Below are positions 1 to 11,082 of a stretch of 64,000 nt of DNA, one piece after another (position 1 is the first letter of the stretch; the number at the start of each line of letters is the position of its first letter). Below the pieces are notes generated by a model. That model saw nothing but the letters and a program-made list of their open reading frames with translations, did no database searches and was not told the origin of the DNA. This stretch comes from Phyto melanocephala (Eukaryota; Arthropoda; Insecta; Diptera; Rhinophoridae): contig OW799234.1 of NCBI GenBank assembly GCA_941918925.1, positions 68,505,043 to 68,569,042 of the forward strand, in the 5' to 3' direction. The translations under genes and the position numbers were made by a program.

Positions 1-683
1 GTTGTAGAGAAATTTGTCAAATAAGCCTTCAATAAACCTAAAATATTTTTTATAAATATGGCCCATAGTATATATTTTACATACGAAGAAATATATATGT
101 ATATGTTCATATATATCTAAGCATACTTTTTAAATTGTTTTCAAAACTTTGTTTAATTTCAAAAAAATTCCAAAATTTCTATTTTCTTTCACACACACTT
201 CCTTTTAAAACACTTAACTACATACATTTTAAAAAACTCTTACATCTCATACATATTTTTTTTCCTTAATTGTTTTTCTAATCTCTTACATGACATTTCT
301 TTTTTTACTTATGCTTATTTTCATTTATTCTTAACTCAAACTTTATCACAAGTATTTAAAAAAAAATGTTTCAATATTATATATTCATTCATCCTTTTTT
401 ATCCTAATTCGTTTCTTATTTATTATTTAAATATTCTTAACAGTACTTACACTCTTTTCAATTTCTATATTTTATTCAACATTCATTTGCCGAAACGTCT
501 CACTTTTTAGTTTTTTTTTTGTAATTGTGAAAAGTAAAATTTTTCTTTTGGCGTAAAATTAACAAGACTTATATAAAGTAATAGCCATGGTGTAATTATG
601 TGAGGTGATAGCAATTCGGAGAGGATTTTTCGATAGATATTTTTTAAATAAAGTTTGACAATTGTAAATTACATGAGTAGGTA
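1..683. other. AT-rich non-coding stretch
   Basis: No gene, RNA or recognisable repeat is visible. The stretch is T-rich on the plus strand with many homopolymer runs, and reading frames are short and low-complexity. Confidence 0.6.
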
Positions 684-1582
684 GATAGAACTTGAAATTG
701 TAAAAAATAACACAAAAAATTAAATTGTAATCAAAATTTTTTTTTTATTCGAAAGATCAATACGTGACATTAACATTTGAAAATGATTTCGGGCATATGG
801 GCACCTCGGCTGTTCTTGACGAAGCGCATTCTGGACGTCCAATTTTATCGCAAAATTGTGTTCAGCGATGAGGCGCATTTTTGGCTTAACGGGTTTGTTA
901 ATAAGCAAAATTGCCGCATATGGAGCGAGACCAATCCACAAGAGACCCTACAGACTCCATTACATCCAGAAAAATGCACCGTTTGGTGCGGTTTTCACGC
1001 TGGTGGCATCATCGGACCTTATTTCTTCAAAAATGAGGCCGGAGCTCGCGTTACGGTCAATGGAGATCGTTACCGCACCATGATCAATGATTTTTTGTTT
1101 GAAAATATGGATGACATTGATCCGGAGGAGATGTGGTTTCAACAGGATGGCGCTACGTGCCATACGGCGAACGCAACCATCGACTTATTGAAATCAAAAT
1201 TTGGCGATAAGTTGATTTCGAGAAATGGACCTGTCAATTGGCCTCCAAGGTCGTGCGATTTGACACCTCTCGATTATTTCCTGTGGGGCTACGTGAAGTC
1301 ACTGGTTTATGCTGATAAACCAGCAACAATTGACGCCTTGGAGGCCAGCATTGTTCGTGTTATTCGTGACATACGGCCAGCAGTGCTCGAAAAAGTGGCC
1401 CAAAATTGGACGTCCAGAATGCGCTTCGTCAAGAACAGCCGCGGTGCCCATATGCCCGAAATCATTTTCAAATGTTAATGTCACGTATTGATCTTTCTAA
1501 TAAAAAAAAAATTTTGATTACAATTTAATTTTTTGTGTAATTTTTTACAATTTCAAGTTCTATCGGGCTTAAAAAAACACCC
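684..1582 (+). mobile_element. Fold-back mariner-family element with 163-bp inverted arms
   Basis: Two 163-bp arms, 684-846 and 1402-1564, are inverted copies with about three mismatches and no indel (seen directly). The right arm contains the last ~20 codons of the transposase plus the 3' flank. The left arm is the same sequence reversed, so it has replaced the true 5' half of the element. To the right, sequence continues through TATCGGGCTTAAAAAAACAC to CCTTTA at about 1582, which resembles the outer terminal repeat (AGGGTGTTTTTTTAAG when read inward); the left side lacks these last bases. The element is therefore a rearranged, non-autonomous mariner derivative, not a normal copy with short terminal repeats. 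Confidence 0.85.
840..1478 (+). pseudogene. Mariner/Tc1-superfamily transposase, C-terminal catalytic part
   Basis: An open frame carries the catalytic half of a mariner-like DDD transposase: VFSDEAHFWLNG (first Asp), FQQDGATCH (second Asp) and CDLTPLDYFLWGYVKSLVY (third Asp). 36 residues separate the second and third Asp, so it is not a classical DD34D mariner. The frame ends HMPEIIFKC then TAA. The N-terminal helix-turn-helix DNA-binding half is missing. The nominal start at 777 and first ~22 residues are an antisense reading of the inverted 3' end and are not transposase sequence. The catalytic part is uninterrupted, so the copy is fairly young, but it cannot be functional without the DNA-binding half. 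Confidence 0.85.
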
Positions 1583-1760
1583 TTTATGTAAAAAGTTGCA
1601 GCTGATAAACAGCTGATTGAGGCTACCTAGTTTAATATACCTCGGTAATAGCATTTCGGAAAAAAAATTTTATATAAGAAGAAACAATATTTCTTCAATT
1701 GATAATACTTATCAAAAAAACTTTTCTGCATAATAATATTTATAAAAAGCATAATAAAGG
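1583..1760. other. AT-rich spacer between mariner relics
   Basis: No gene seen. The short stretch separates the two mariner-family relics. Confidence 0.4.
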
Positions 1761-2410
1761 GTGGTGTAACCATAACTTTCGATGCTAATTGTGAGTGAGT
1801 CACACTGTAAAGTCAAGTTATTTGCTCAACTTAATTTGAAATTTATTTGTTTCTGTGTTCGACAAATTCAATCAGGAGAGTTTTACTATTGAGCAGGGCG
1901 TTAAGATTGTTGAAGCCTTTGACGAAAATGTTCGTTTAATCAAAATGCATTTCGTGAACTTCGTGATTTCGTTGGTCAGCATAATTAACCGGTTCTGTAG
2001 AAAATTTGCATGCTCGCCTCGTTCGTTCTGTGGAAAACATTGATGTTGTTCGTTATTGAATTTACATGCTTACAAGGTTTAATTGACCCAAGAGCTGAAG
2101 CCTACTGACCATTTCAAGCATTGTCAAGTTACGCCAAATGGTTGGCTAAACAGAGAGAAGTGAATGGCGACTTTAAAAAGAAAATCATCTTCAGCGACGA
2201 GGCACACTTTCACCTTAGCGGATTCGATAATAAGCAGAATTGGCGCATTGGGAAAAATGCTAAAGAGAAACAGCTAAAGGATGAGGTAGTTCGGCACATT
2301 AACGATATTGAACTTCAATCAGTGCCATTGAAAATATTAACCATTCGGATAGAAGTATGCCATCAATGCCGTGGCGAGCTTTTGATAGATATTTTGCTTC
2401 ACACATAATT
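1761..2410 (+). pseudogene. Second, decayed mariner-family transposase relic
   Basis: The sequence opens with GGGTGGTGTAACCATAACTT, similar to a mariner terminal repeat. It then encodes broken pieces of a transposase. An N-terminal helix-turn-helix-like part follows at 1855-2043 (SFTIEQGVKIVEAF). At about 2180-2250 comes IIFSDEAHFHLSGFDNKQNW, the first catalytic Asp block. The end, near 2285-2408, resembles the normal C-terminus (EVVRHINDIELQS, then IEVCHQCRG and IDILLHT in another frame). The middle with the second and third Asp is deleted and frames shift, so it is dead. It differs from the 0.7-kb copy and represents a related family. Confidence 0.7.
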
Positions 2411-2478
2411 GTCATAGATCCTTTTACCAAAAAAAATATTAAGATAATCCTCTTAAAACTTTTTTGTTTTGTTTACAA

Positions 2479-2661
2479 CTAGCCTGTGCCCGCAATTTCG
2501 TCATCGTAGTTATCAAGACTAAAGGTGGCCTCTTTATGTAATAATTCAGATTTTTATTTATCTGTGCGGCAAATTTCTTTTAAATCCGTTTAGTAATTTT
2601 TTCCGAGATTGAATGAAAATACCAAAATATTTAAACATTCATATTTATTATATTAGTGGGA
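2479..2661 (-). mobile_element. Helitron-like fragment
   Basis: Read on the minus strand it begins TCCCACTAATATAATAAATA and ends with a GC-rich stretch followed by CTAG and T (GCGGGCACAGGCTAGT). This TC...CTAG layout is that of arthropod non-autonomous Helitrons. No protein is encoded. About 2700-2950 has a similar look (TTTTTGCGTGATTGAGTAACAAAC) and may be another worn copy. Confidence 0.5.
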
Positions 2662-2952
2662 TAGGATTTAATGTAAATATTTAAGACAAAATACTTCTAT
2701 AGACGACGTAGATGATTTAATTTTTCGCCAGCACGTGAAAATTTTGTCCACTTGAAATCTTTGAACAAAAATACAAAAAATATGTACATATATATTGCAT
2801 AGTACCGCAAATTCGCTTGATTATCGTGATAAAGGGTAGTCTATGTGTTAATCTAGGTTGTGCGCAAAATTTAATAATTTAGTTCTGCTCAGCCGTTTTT
2901 GCGTGATTGAGTAACAAACGTTCAACTGTTCAAACTTTCACATTTATTAAAT

Positions 2953-3296
2953 ACTAGCCAAGCCCGGCGTGCGTTGCTACGCCCTTTAATGAATAAAAAT
3001 GCATTCGGAATTTTAATTGAATATCAAGTGCAAGTAGCCCACTTTTCTAATCACTAAATTGTATAATCATGAGAGTTCAATATGTATGCAAAGTTTCAGA
3101 AAAATCGGTCAAGTGCAAGTAGCTAAAAATTATAACTAATTTTTTATGGGCGTGACCCCGCCCACTTTTTACCACCCACAAACACTCCCTGAAATGTGTA
3201 CAACAACTTGCCAAAGTTTGAGTCCGATCGGCTTTACGGTTTCAGAGTCTATAGCTAACACACACACAGACAGAGTTTCACTTTTATATATATAGA
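2953..3296 (-). mobile_element. Helitron-like non-autonomous element, short copy
   Basis: On the minus strand it starts TCTATATATATAAAAGTGAA and ends GCCGGGCTTGGCTAG, next to T, matching Helitron ends (5' TC, 3' CTRR inserted between A and T). It contains one to two of the ~121-bp units that fill the neighbouring copy. Only two bases separate it from the next element, which shares both ends. Confidence 0.65.
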
Positions 3297-3298
3297 TA

Positions 3299-4120
3299 CT
3301 AGCCAAACCCGGCGCGCGTTGCTACGCCCCTTAATGAATCGAAATGCATTCTGAATTTTAATTGAATATCAAGTGAAAAAACCTAAAAATTATAATTTTT
3401 TTATGGGCGTGGCATTGCCCACTTTTCTAGTCACGAAATTGTGAAGTCATAACAGCTCAATATGTGTGCAAAGTTTCAGAAGAATCGGACCAGTGCAAGT
3501 ACCTCAAAATCAAAATTGTTTTTATGGGCGTGGCCCTGCCCACTTTTCTTATCACGAAATTGTAAAGTCATAACAGCTCAATATGTGTGCAAAGTTTCAG
3601 AATAATCGGTCCAGTGCAAGTACTTCAAAATTATACCTTTTTTTTATGGGCGTGGCACTGCCCACTTTTCTAATCACGAAATTATTTAGTCATGACAGCT
3701 TAATATGTGTGCAAAGTTTCAGAAAAATCAGTCTGGTGAAAGTACCTCAAAATAATAGCCTTTTTTTATGGGCGTGGCCCCGCCCACTTTTTTAATCACA
3801 AAATTATAAAGTCACGACAGCTTAATATGTGTGCAAAGTTTCAGAAAAATCGGTCCAGTGCAAGTACCTCAAAATTAAAACTTTTTTAGGGGCGTGGCCC
3901 CGCCCACTTTTCTTATCACGAAATTATTTAGTCATGACAGCTCGATATGTGTGCAAAGTTTCAGAAAAATCGGTCAAGTGCAAGTAGCTAAAACTGATAA
4001 CTAATTTTTTATGGGCGTGGCCCCGCCCACTTTTTTTCATCCATAAACACTTCCCGGTATGTGTACAACAACTTACCAAAGTTTGAGCCCGATCGGTTTT
4101 ACAGTTTCAGAGTCTATAGC

Positions 4121-4157
<37 letters not shown>

Positions 4158-4177
4158 TTCACTTTTATATATATAGA
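3299..4177 (-). mobile_element. Helitron-like element with 121-bp tandem repeats
   Basis: It has the same terminal signatures as its left neighbour (TCTATATATATAAAAGTGAA at the minus-strand 5' end, near 4177; CTAG at 3299). Inside are about six tandem units of roughly 121 bp. The recurring ATGGGCGTGGC...GCCCAC block lies near 3402, 3522, 3645, 3768, 3890 and 4011, and each unit also holds GTGTGCAAAGTTTCAGAA. A (CA)n run lies at about 4122-4154. Internal minisatellites are typical of non-autonomous Helitrons and DINE elements. No transposase is present. Confidence 0.75.
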
Positions 4178-4324
4178 TAACAAATAATAACAAAGTATAT
4201 CTGTAGTAAAATTGAATGGGAAAAATAACACAGATTAATTGAACACAGTTTCTATATTATAGAATGTATGACATAAAACATTTAAGAGAAGCAAATTCGG
4301 CAAATTCGACGGAATTCGCTGTCT

Positions 4325-4531
4325 CTTATCAATGCCAAGGTTATGTTAGGTAGAACAAGCAGCTGTTGTGAAGCTTACTTGGCTCCATCGTATTGATCCC
4401 TTTGTGATATCAGAATAGAATAGAAACAGAAAAGAAGGAGAAGCAGACCAGTCCAGAGTCTCTGGTGGGAATCGAACACTCAACTCCCAGACTAGCAGAC
4501 CAGCACACTACTGACTAGTCCACCGGGGAAT
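4325..4531 (-). mobile_element. tRNA-derived SINE, tail type 2
   Basis: On the minus strand the head starts at about 4531 with CCCCGGTGGACTAGTCAGTA. This carries an A-box-like TGGACTAGTCAG, and about 45 bases later a B box GTTCGATTCCC. A CT-rich linker (CTTCTCCTTCTTTTCTG, TCTATTCTATTC) follows. The tail is GATATCACAAAGGGATCAAT through CTACCTAACATAACC. The same head and linker recur at 22.9 kb with a different tail. It is a pol III retroposon and encodes no protein. Confidence 0.7.
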
Positions 4532-6120
4532 TTATAATTTTTTTTATAGACTTTGATATCAAAAGTGAAAAGCAAAAAAAGATCACCTGTTCACCAATGG
4601 GTATCTTGTTAAGTGCACCCCGGTTAAAACCTTTAATAGTCGTTGCCAACTTTAGCCAAATCAAAATCTTTAAAAATATATTGAGTTTGAGTATTTGTAT
4701 TAAAAGAAAAAAATTAAAAATTTAAAAAGGAAACCAATTTTGTTATATTGTTTGTTTCTTTTTTGTTATGTTTCTGCTGTTGTTGCCATTTCTAATGCAT
4801 GAAGGATTTGTTGTTGTATGTTTATGTAAATTTTAATATTTTGCTTAAAAATCAGTCTCTATTGCATGAATTTTGTTATTTTAGTTAAAATATTGTATAT
4901 TTTTTGGTTATTACTATTGTTTGTTGTACAAAAGATTTTATGTATTTTAATTAAACTTATTTAGTTTTAGCTTTTTTGCTTAGTACGCTTGGCTTATTAC
5001 TTCTTTTTATTTTATTTTATTTTATTTATTATTTTGTTTTTTATTTTCATCTAATGTTTTGCTTTATTTTTTTTTTTAATTTATTTATTTAAAAACTATT
5101 GCGTATGTGCCTTAGAAAAAATATCACATTCTTACTTCGTTCGATCGAGAGACTTGTTATATTTTTTTTCTATAATTTTTATTAAATATTTACAAAATTG
5201 TTATTTAAATTATTTTTTTGATTTTTGCTAAAATATAAATATATCTTTTTGTTTGTTGATTTCTTTTTAAAAAATATATCAATATTTTGAGGTCATTACG
5301 AAAATTATTGCTAAAAATTGTGGTTTGTTTTTTTAGTGTGTTTGTTTAACTTAGAATAGGTATGTTCAAACCTTAGTTTCACTTATACCTAGTTTAATTA
5401 TCTAAATTATTAAATTATTGTTAAACTTAATTATTATTTTTTTAATAAATATTGTAGACATTTATATAAAAATTAAGTTTTTTCTTTTTATTTTTAGAAT
5501 TCAAAATAATTTAGTTTAATTGAATGTTAAAAATGTTAATTTTAGTTTTTAGAGTTGCTTGTGTTAAGATTAAGGGAAAAAATATATAGAGTAAAAATAT
5601 TGCTCACAACATCAACAATAAAATATTTATATATAATATATATTTTTTTCAGTTTTTTTTTTTTAATTTTTTAATATCCAAAAAGACATCTAACACCAAA
5701 AAATAGATTTATAAAATTACATTTTATATACTTTTTATATTTGATTTTTATTTATTTATTTATTTATATATATAAATGTATTTTGTAAGTAATTTACATG
5801 AGATAGGTTAATTATTATTCTTTTTTTTTGTTTGTTTAACTGTTTACATATTAAGTTTAAAATTAAATTTTTATAAAATAAACAAAAACATATAAAATAA
5901 AGTATTGAAAACTTTTCAAAATGTAAAAACTTTTAAACCTTCTATTTTGATGAAATATTTCAATTATAGTCTATTTTTTAAACGGCCACAGTTTTTTATG
6001 TTACAGGGTAATAAAAAGTTTTGAGATTTCTTGAGTTTAGTAATTCTTGATGAATACACTTTAGTGGCAGAATTCCTTGAATATTGTTCAAATTTGGGGA
6101 ATGTTATCTTAAGAAATATT
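4532..6120. other. AT-rich stretch, no gene seen
   Basis: Long T-rich plus-strand runs with TTTATTTATT-type low complexity (about 4980-5060 and 5750-5770). Nothing recognisable in either strand. Confidence 0.6.
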
Positions 6121-6410
6121 TAATATATTTCGGTCAGTGTTGAACTCATTTTTTGCTTAATGGGCATGTTAATTAGTAAAATAGCCTGTTTTGGAGTAAA
6201 AATAACTCAAAAGTAGTTCGTCAGCAATAGAATGTTGCTGTTGGTAGCGGTTTAGGGTTACTTTTTTAAAAATGATTTTAGGCAAAACTTTACCATCAAT
6301 ATAAGCTGTAAATATGTTGGTCTAACAAGACGGTGGTAACACATGTCATAAATACACTATTATTTTTATCTCAGATTCCTTAAAAGCTTTTGTTGGCTTG
6401 AAAGTACAGT
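6121..6410 (+). pseudogene. Heavily decayed mariner transposase fragment
   Basis: Fragments across frames match the mariner catalytic block: ELIFCLMGMLISKIACF corresponds to SDEAHFWLNGYVNKQNCRIW, YFFKNDF to the YFFKN block, and TRRW/HMS to the QQDG.TCH block. Multiple stops and frameshifts make it an old relic. A GCGCTAACGTGAAC / GTTCACGTTAGCG pair follows at 6417-6477, possibly an unrelated terminal repeat. Confidence 0.5.
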
Positions 6411-6561
6411 GCACTCGCGCTAACGTGAACTATAATTAAAACCAAAGCAGTTCATATTAGCGAAATTGTTCACGTTAGCGATTGTCGAGTTTGATGAGAG
6501 CAATATACGAAATATACGGGTGTTTTACACCCTTGAACGTGAAATCATTTTATTATTTGCA

Positions 6562-7348
6562 CTAGCTAATACCCGGTGTGCTTCGCCACCCCAAATTTTA
6601 GTATTTAATTCATATGGCTGGGGCCACGCCTACTATTGTTAATGCACCCATTTCTTCCATAAATGTTTATTTGAATATCAAAGTTGCCTTTGCAAAATTT
6701 TGGTACTCTTATCGATATCGTTTTCCAGATTTACGACTTTTAGTATTTAATTTATATGGCAGGTGCCCCGCCCACTATTGTTAATGCACCCATTTTTTCC
6801 ATAAATGTTTATTTGAATATCAAAGTTGCTTTTGCAAAATTTTAGTACTCTAATCGATATTGTTTTCCAGATATACGAATTTTAGTATTTAATTCATATA
6901 GCAGGTGCCACGCCCACTATTGTTAATGCACCCATTTCTTGCCCAAATGTTCATTTGGGTGTCAAAGTTGCTCTTGCAAAATTTTACTACTCTAATCGAT
7001 ATCGTTTTCGAAATATACGAATTTTAGTATTTAATTCATATGGCCACGCCTACTATTGCAAGTCCGCCCATTTTTTACCCAAATGTTCGTGTGGATGTCA
7101 AAGTTTACCGTACTTAGTTTGAAGACTCTAGCTGCATACCCTTTCGTGATAAATAATATTTAATACTTATAATTTAATAGGGCGTGGCACCCCGCCCACT
7201 TACAATTTCAAACCAAAGTATAGCCTATAGTTCCTTCCAGACATACGGAAAGATTCTGTGAAAATTTCAAGGAAATCGGTCCAGCCGTTTAACCGTCTAT
7301 AAAGCACAAACAAACATACAAACACACATTGATTTATATATATATAGA
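6562..7348 (-). mobile_element. Helitron-like element with ~145-bp tandem units
   Basis: It has CTAG at the left edge and TATATATATAGA at the right edge, reading TCTATATATATA...CTAG on the minus strand. Four internal units of about 145 bp repeat TTTAGTATTTAATT.ATATGGC, CCACGCC.ACTATTGTTAATGC and ATCGATAT.GTTTTCCAGA, near 6576, 6738, 6881 and 7021. The part near 7260-7310 (TTTCAAGGAAATCGGTCCAG then CCGTTTAAC) is the common subterminal motif of such elements. The subfamily differs from the 3.3-kb copy. Confidence 0.7.
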
Positions 7349-7689
7349 TTATTAAAATATAAAACTGAAATTATTATTTATAATTCATTACAAGATCACG
7401 AGATTCCTTTTTGCCAACTATGTATGTATCTATAAAGACTGCCTTTTCTTTTAACTCCAAACATTTACGATTTTTTAACACTCATGGAATCTGATTATAC
7501 TGCCCTTTATAACAAAGATATGTCCTGGGATTATATGTCCCAATAGGTTTTTAAAGCATCAAAAATTGGGAATATATATCCCATTTGTAGTGTATGCATG
7601 AAAATAAAATGTGACATATTTATAGAAATTTCAATAATATTCAAAACAAGGGGGCTCTTTGCACATTGAACATATATAATATGAACGTT

Positions 7690-8290
7690 TGTTCTTTTTC
7701 AGTGAGCTACATAAAACACAACGTCTATCTATGGTGATCTGATCACATTATGATCTCTCACATTAAAAATTTTCTTAACCATTTTGACCTAGGACCTTTT
7801 GTTGTAGATATCCTTTTGGTTTTTGTGATAATCCGTCCTACCTTGAGCAACGAACTGTTCTGCCAGTGGAATAATAAGGTTTTTCATTTTTTTCGATTTT
7901 TGGTGTACATTTTCCTGATTAAGGATATAGCATTTACAACGGATGTAGTAAGAAGCTTGAAAAAAAATTTACGCTACCATTTTGTCGATTTTCTTTTGTG
8001 ATCGTAAGTTTTTACCTTTTGATCAGATATGTCAACTCCTCCCATGCTATGATTATAGAAAGCCAAAGATTCAGGACAGTTAACTACAGCTCTAGAACCA
8101 TTTTTCTGTTTTCTCAAGACTGTGTGGAAATTGTAGGCTTCTGACACTTACTCATAACAATAACTTCACGCGAGTCCTACCATTACACCAGCTTCACTAA
8201 TACGAAATACACATTCTCCTATAAGAGTCACTGGAGATCATACAAATTGTTATGATGATGCATACCAATGGGATAATATGTCTTAATTAT
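7690..8290 (-). pseudogene. piggyBac-family transposase relic
   Basis: Reading the minus strand from about 8140 gives KNGSRAVVNCPESLAFYNHS followed by MGGVDISDQKVKTYDHKRKS and TKW, then a stop. The order YN..MGGVD..DQ....Y..RKS.KWW is the hallmark around the third catalytic Asp of piggyBac transposases (known family pattern). It continues RKFFFKLLTTSVVNAISLIR, where piggyBac proteins have the conserved helices after the DDD core, then LLFHWQNSSLLKVGR. At least two stops and a frameshift upstream show it is dead. The open frame on the other strand at 7750-8001 is an antisense shadow. Confidence 0.75.
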
Positions 8291-8654
8291 GTATTGTTTG
8301 GTATTTAAAATGGGCTAAATCGAAATAATGAGAGTTATAGCTCGTAATGCAAAAGTAGGTCAAAAAAACCGTGTCCTTCTAACATCGAATTAAATGCAAT
8401 TGTGTCCAAGCGCACTAAGGTAGAGCCATTAAATCTCGAATGTATATTTCCTGAAAAAAAAAAAATATTTTTTCCTAAAAATTGCTAAAATCTAAACATT
8501 ACGAAAGCAGTTGTAGATCAAAATGTACGAAAATTTATACCGCAAAGTGTATTTTGCGGTATATTCAACATTTAAAACGTAATAAAACTGACAAACTGAT
8601 TCTGAAACTTTGCAAACATTGCTTTTTGGTCAAAGGCTTTGTACTAAAGGAAAA

Positions 8655-8806
8655 TAAATGTGACACGCCCACTTTTACGCCCACCTCCCATATAACGCTT
8701 TATCTCTAATTCATATAACAAAATAATACATTTTGTGCTATAAAAGTACACGAAATTGGTGGGGGTATATTCGGCTATGCCGAATCTAGTGCTCTTACTT
8801 GTTTTA
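8655..8806 (-). repeat. DINE-like repeat end
   Basis: On the minus strand it begins AAAACAAGTAAGAGCACTAG and the near-palindrome ATTCGGCATAGCCGAAT. It ends near GGGAGGTGGGCGTAAAAGTG and GGGCGTGTCAC. The same arrangement recurs at 45072-46045. Confidence 0.6.
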
Positions 8807-9304
8807 GTATGTTTTGATGTTTTGGTGAAGTAAAAAAAATATTAACCGTAGGTTAAATAGTTCGTTTAAAGATAGTGGCGGTTTGTTCAATTAATATAAT
8901 CATACATTGTGAAAAGGGCCATAAATTAAGCTATTTCGTGCAGAACTGATAACACACTAACGGCCTCTTTTTACAATGTACGATTATTATTTAACAGAAC
9001 TATACTTTAACTGTAAGTTAAGCAAAATTGAATTTCACAAAGTACGATTACCATTTTAATCAGAAAATTTCTGTTAGATTTAACCGCATGTTTTTACGAC
9101 ACATTTAATTACTTGATTCGCTCTTTAAATTACTTAAGTGAATTACCCTGTTTCCACGACATATTTTTAATTTTGCAGTTCTTCTTCGTGCTTTTTTTAT
9201 TTAAATTATCGTTTTGTTTTTTGGCGGTAAAACATTAAGAAATATTAAATTTTATAAAGAAAATTATAATTATTTTATCAATTGAGGCAAAAAGTTAAAG
9301 GAGC

Positions 9305-9599
9305 TAATACACGGCATGTTTTTTACATCTGACCTGTAAAATTTTTACTGCTTATACGAACATGTCGTGTGTTACCTTTAAAACATTACTTCTGTAAAAA
9401 AACATGTGTTGAGACATCTGACAAAATTTTAAATAGAGCGCGCTCTATTTTTTTCTGTCAAAACATGTGACATCAGCCGTTGACAGAAAACTCTGCTGCT
9501 GCAAAGCAGTCAGCGTAAAAGTAGAATTTTGACAGACATGTAGATTTACATATGTCTCACAAATTTTTAAGTCGGATGTAAAAAACATGCCGTGTATTA
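9305..9599. mobile_element. MITE with 28-bp terminal inverted repeats
   Basis: Terminal repeats at 9305-9332 and 9572-9599 start TAATACACGGCATGTTTTTT and match at about 27 of 28 positions. The 295-bp body has no open frame. TA at both ends fits insertion by a Tc1/mariner-type transposase, which is inference from the duplication only. A GAGCGCGCTC palindrome lies in the middle. Confidence 0.75.
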
Positions 9600-9980
9600 T
9601 AGTAAAAATATTGTAAATTTATAAGAAATGTACGCAATTACAAGAAAATAGAAAAAGTGCAAGAAAATACGAATAGTTCAGTCAGCAAACCCTCTAAACA
9701 CAATTTCGTCTCATCCAATAATTTTGACGTGGCCAATAGTCTTCTGGACATAACAATTTTCTCTAAAATTTTCTTTTTTGCTTCCATTTAATTTTTTTTA
9801 TATGAAATTGAACTTTTTTCTTTTTGCTTTGATTTTTTTGACATCTGGATATGATAAAATACCGATAAAAATTAGAGAAGACACTGATTTTTTTATAATT
9901 CGGATGGTAATTCTAAATGAATTACCCACAAAAAATTTATTTGCTTTGATAACACTGCTCAGCAGCAAAATCCTCCATTA

Positions 9981-10826
9981 AATAAAACTATGTGGACTAT
10001 ATGAATTTTGATGCGCTGAACTCAAATCCGTTGTCGGTTTTTTTCCATCAGATCGGGATTTTTTTTATGGGCGTGGCAATTTTTCCCCCTAAATTAGTCA
10101 GGTACGGAGACATATTTCATCCTAACTCGAGAACCTGTAAATATTTTAATTTTTTTTTGTAATTTGAAGTTGTCTACGGGTGTCGACAAGGTGGGTGCTT
10201 TAAGCGAGGCGTTGCTACAAAATTACAATCTTTTTGCTTTTATTTGTTTTTGTTGTACGAAAATAGATAGAAGTAAATAGTTGCCATTCATTGTTGCTAC
10301 AAGGTGCTTTAGTGCGCCCACTCTGACGTTGTTTGCTGCATTACACATATTTGGTCCATATTGCGGTAAATTGACAATAAAACCTACATTTTTTAACCGA
10401 TTTTTATGGTTTATGGCTTTTTTTTATTTCGAACATAAGTAGCTCTCAGAAAAAAGTTTAAAATGTGAGTGTTGAATATTTGCTTTATATTTTTTTTAAT
10501 TCCATTTTTTAAATAAAAAATATTACGAATTTCGCAAGAAAAAAAATGTTTTTCCATTAATTTCTGAATAATTCCAAAACGATAAGAGAAAGAGAAAAAT
10601 TCTATTCGACTAAAATAAAAACAACTTTGTTACACATCTTTTGGTGTTTTATATTTGAAAATCGGATGACTGGTTCTCGAGTAAGGATGAAATATGTCTC
10701 CGTACCTGACTAATTTAGGCGAAAAAATTTCCCACGCCCATAAAAAAAATCCCGATCCGAAGAAAAAAACCGACAACGGATTTGAGTTCAGTACATCAAA
10801 ATCCATACAGTCCAAATAGTTTTAAT
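9981..10826. mobile_element. Inverted repeat pair, fold-back-like element
   Basis: Arms at about 9981-10135 and 10672-10826 are inverted, diverged copies sharing GACTATATGAATTTTGATGC-like sequence, AACTCAAATCCGTTGTCGG, TATGGGCGTGG and AGGTACGGAGACATATTTCA. About 535 bp separate them. No coding capacity is seen. The similarity may extend outward with gaps (GAGCAGTGT near both ends). Confidence 0.65.
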
Positions 10827-11082
10827 TAACGGGAAGACAAAAAATGATTTTTTTATCGAGCAGTGTAATTTTGCATTGGAAAATTATGTAATTCGTAATT
10901 AGGCTTTGAATTATAAAAAAATACATTGAATTACGAATATCGTTGCCGTGGAAACATGCTATTACGTTGACAACTCTGTTACGTGAACAAACTCAATAAG
11001 CTCTATAACGTGAAAAATTGTTTTCACTGCATATGTTTTCTAAGCTTGTAGATATGAAATCACTAGGGAACAAAGGGAGCCT

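Noticed and set aside
777..839. Start of the mariner transposase at 777
   Set aside because: This part is the inverted copy of the element's 3' end, so the residues are an antisense reading.
7750..8001. 83-codon plus-strand open frame
   Set aside because: Antisense shadow of the piggyBac relic on the minus strand.
6417..11035. A large pogo-like element bounded by GCGCTAACGTGAAC near 6420 and TAACGTGAAAAATTG near 11005
   Set aside because: The ends match poorly, and the interval holds several unrelated elements without a consistent target duplication.
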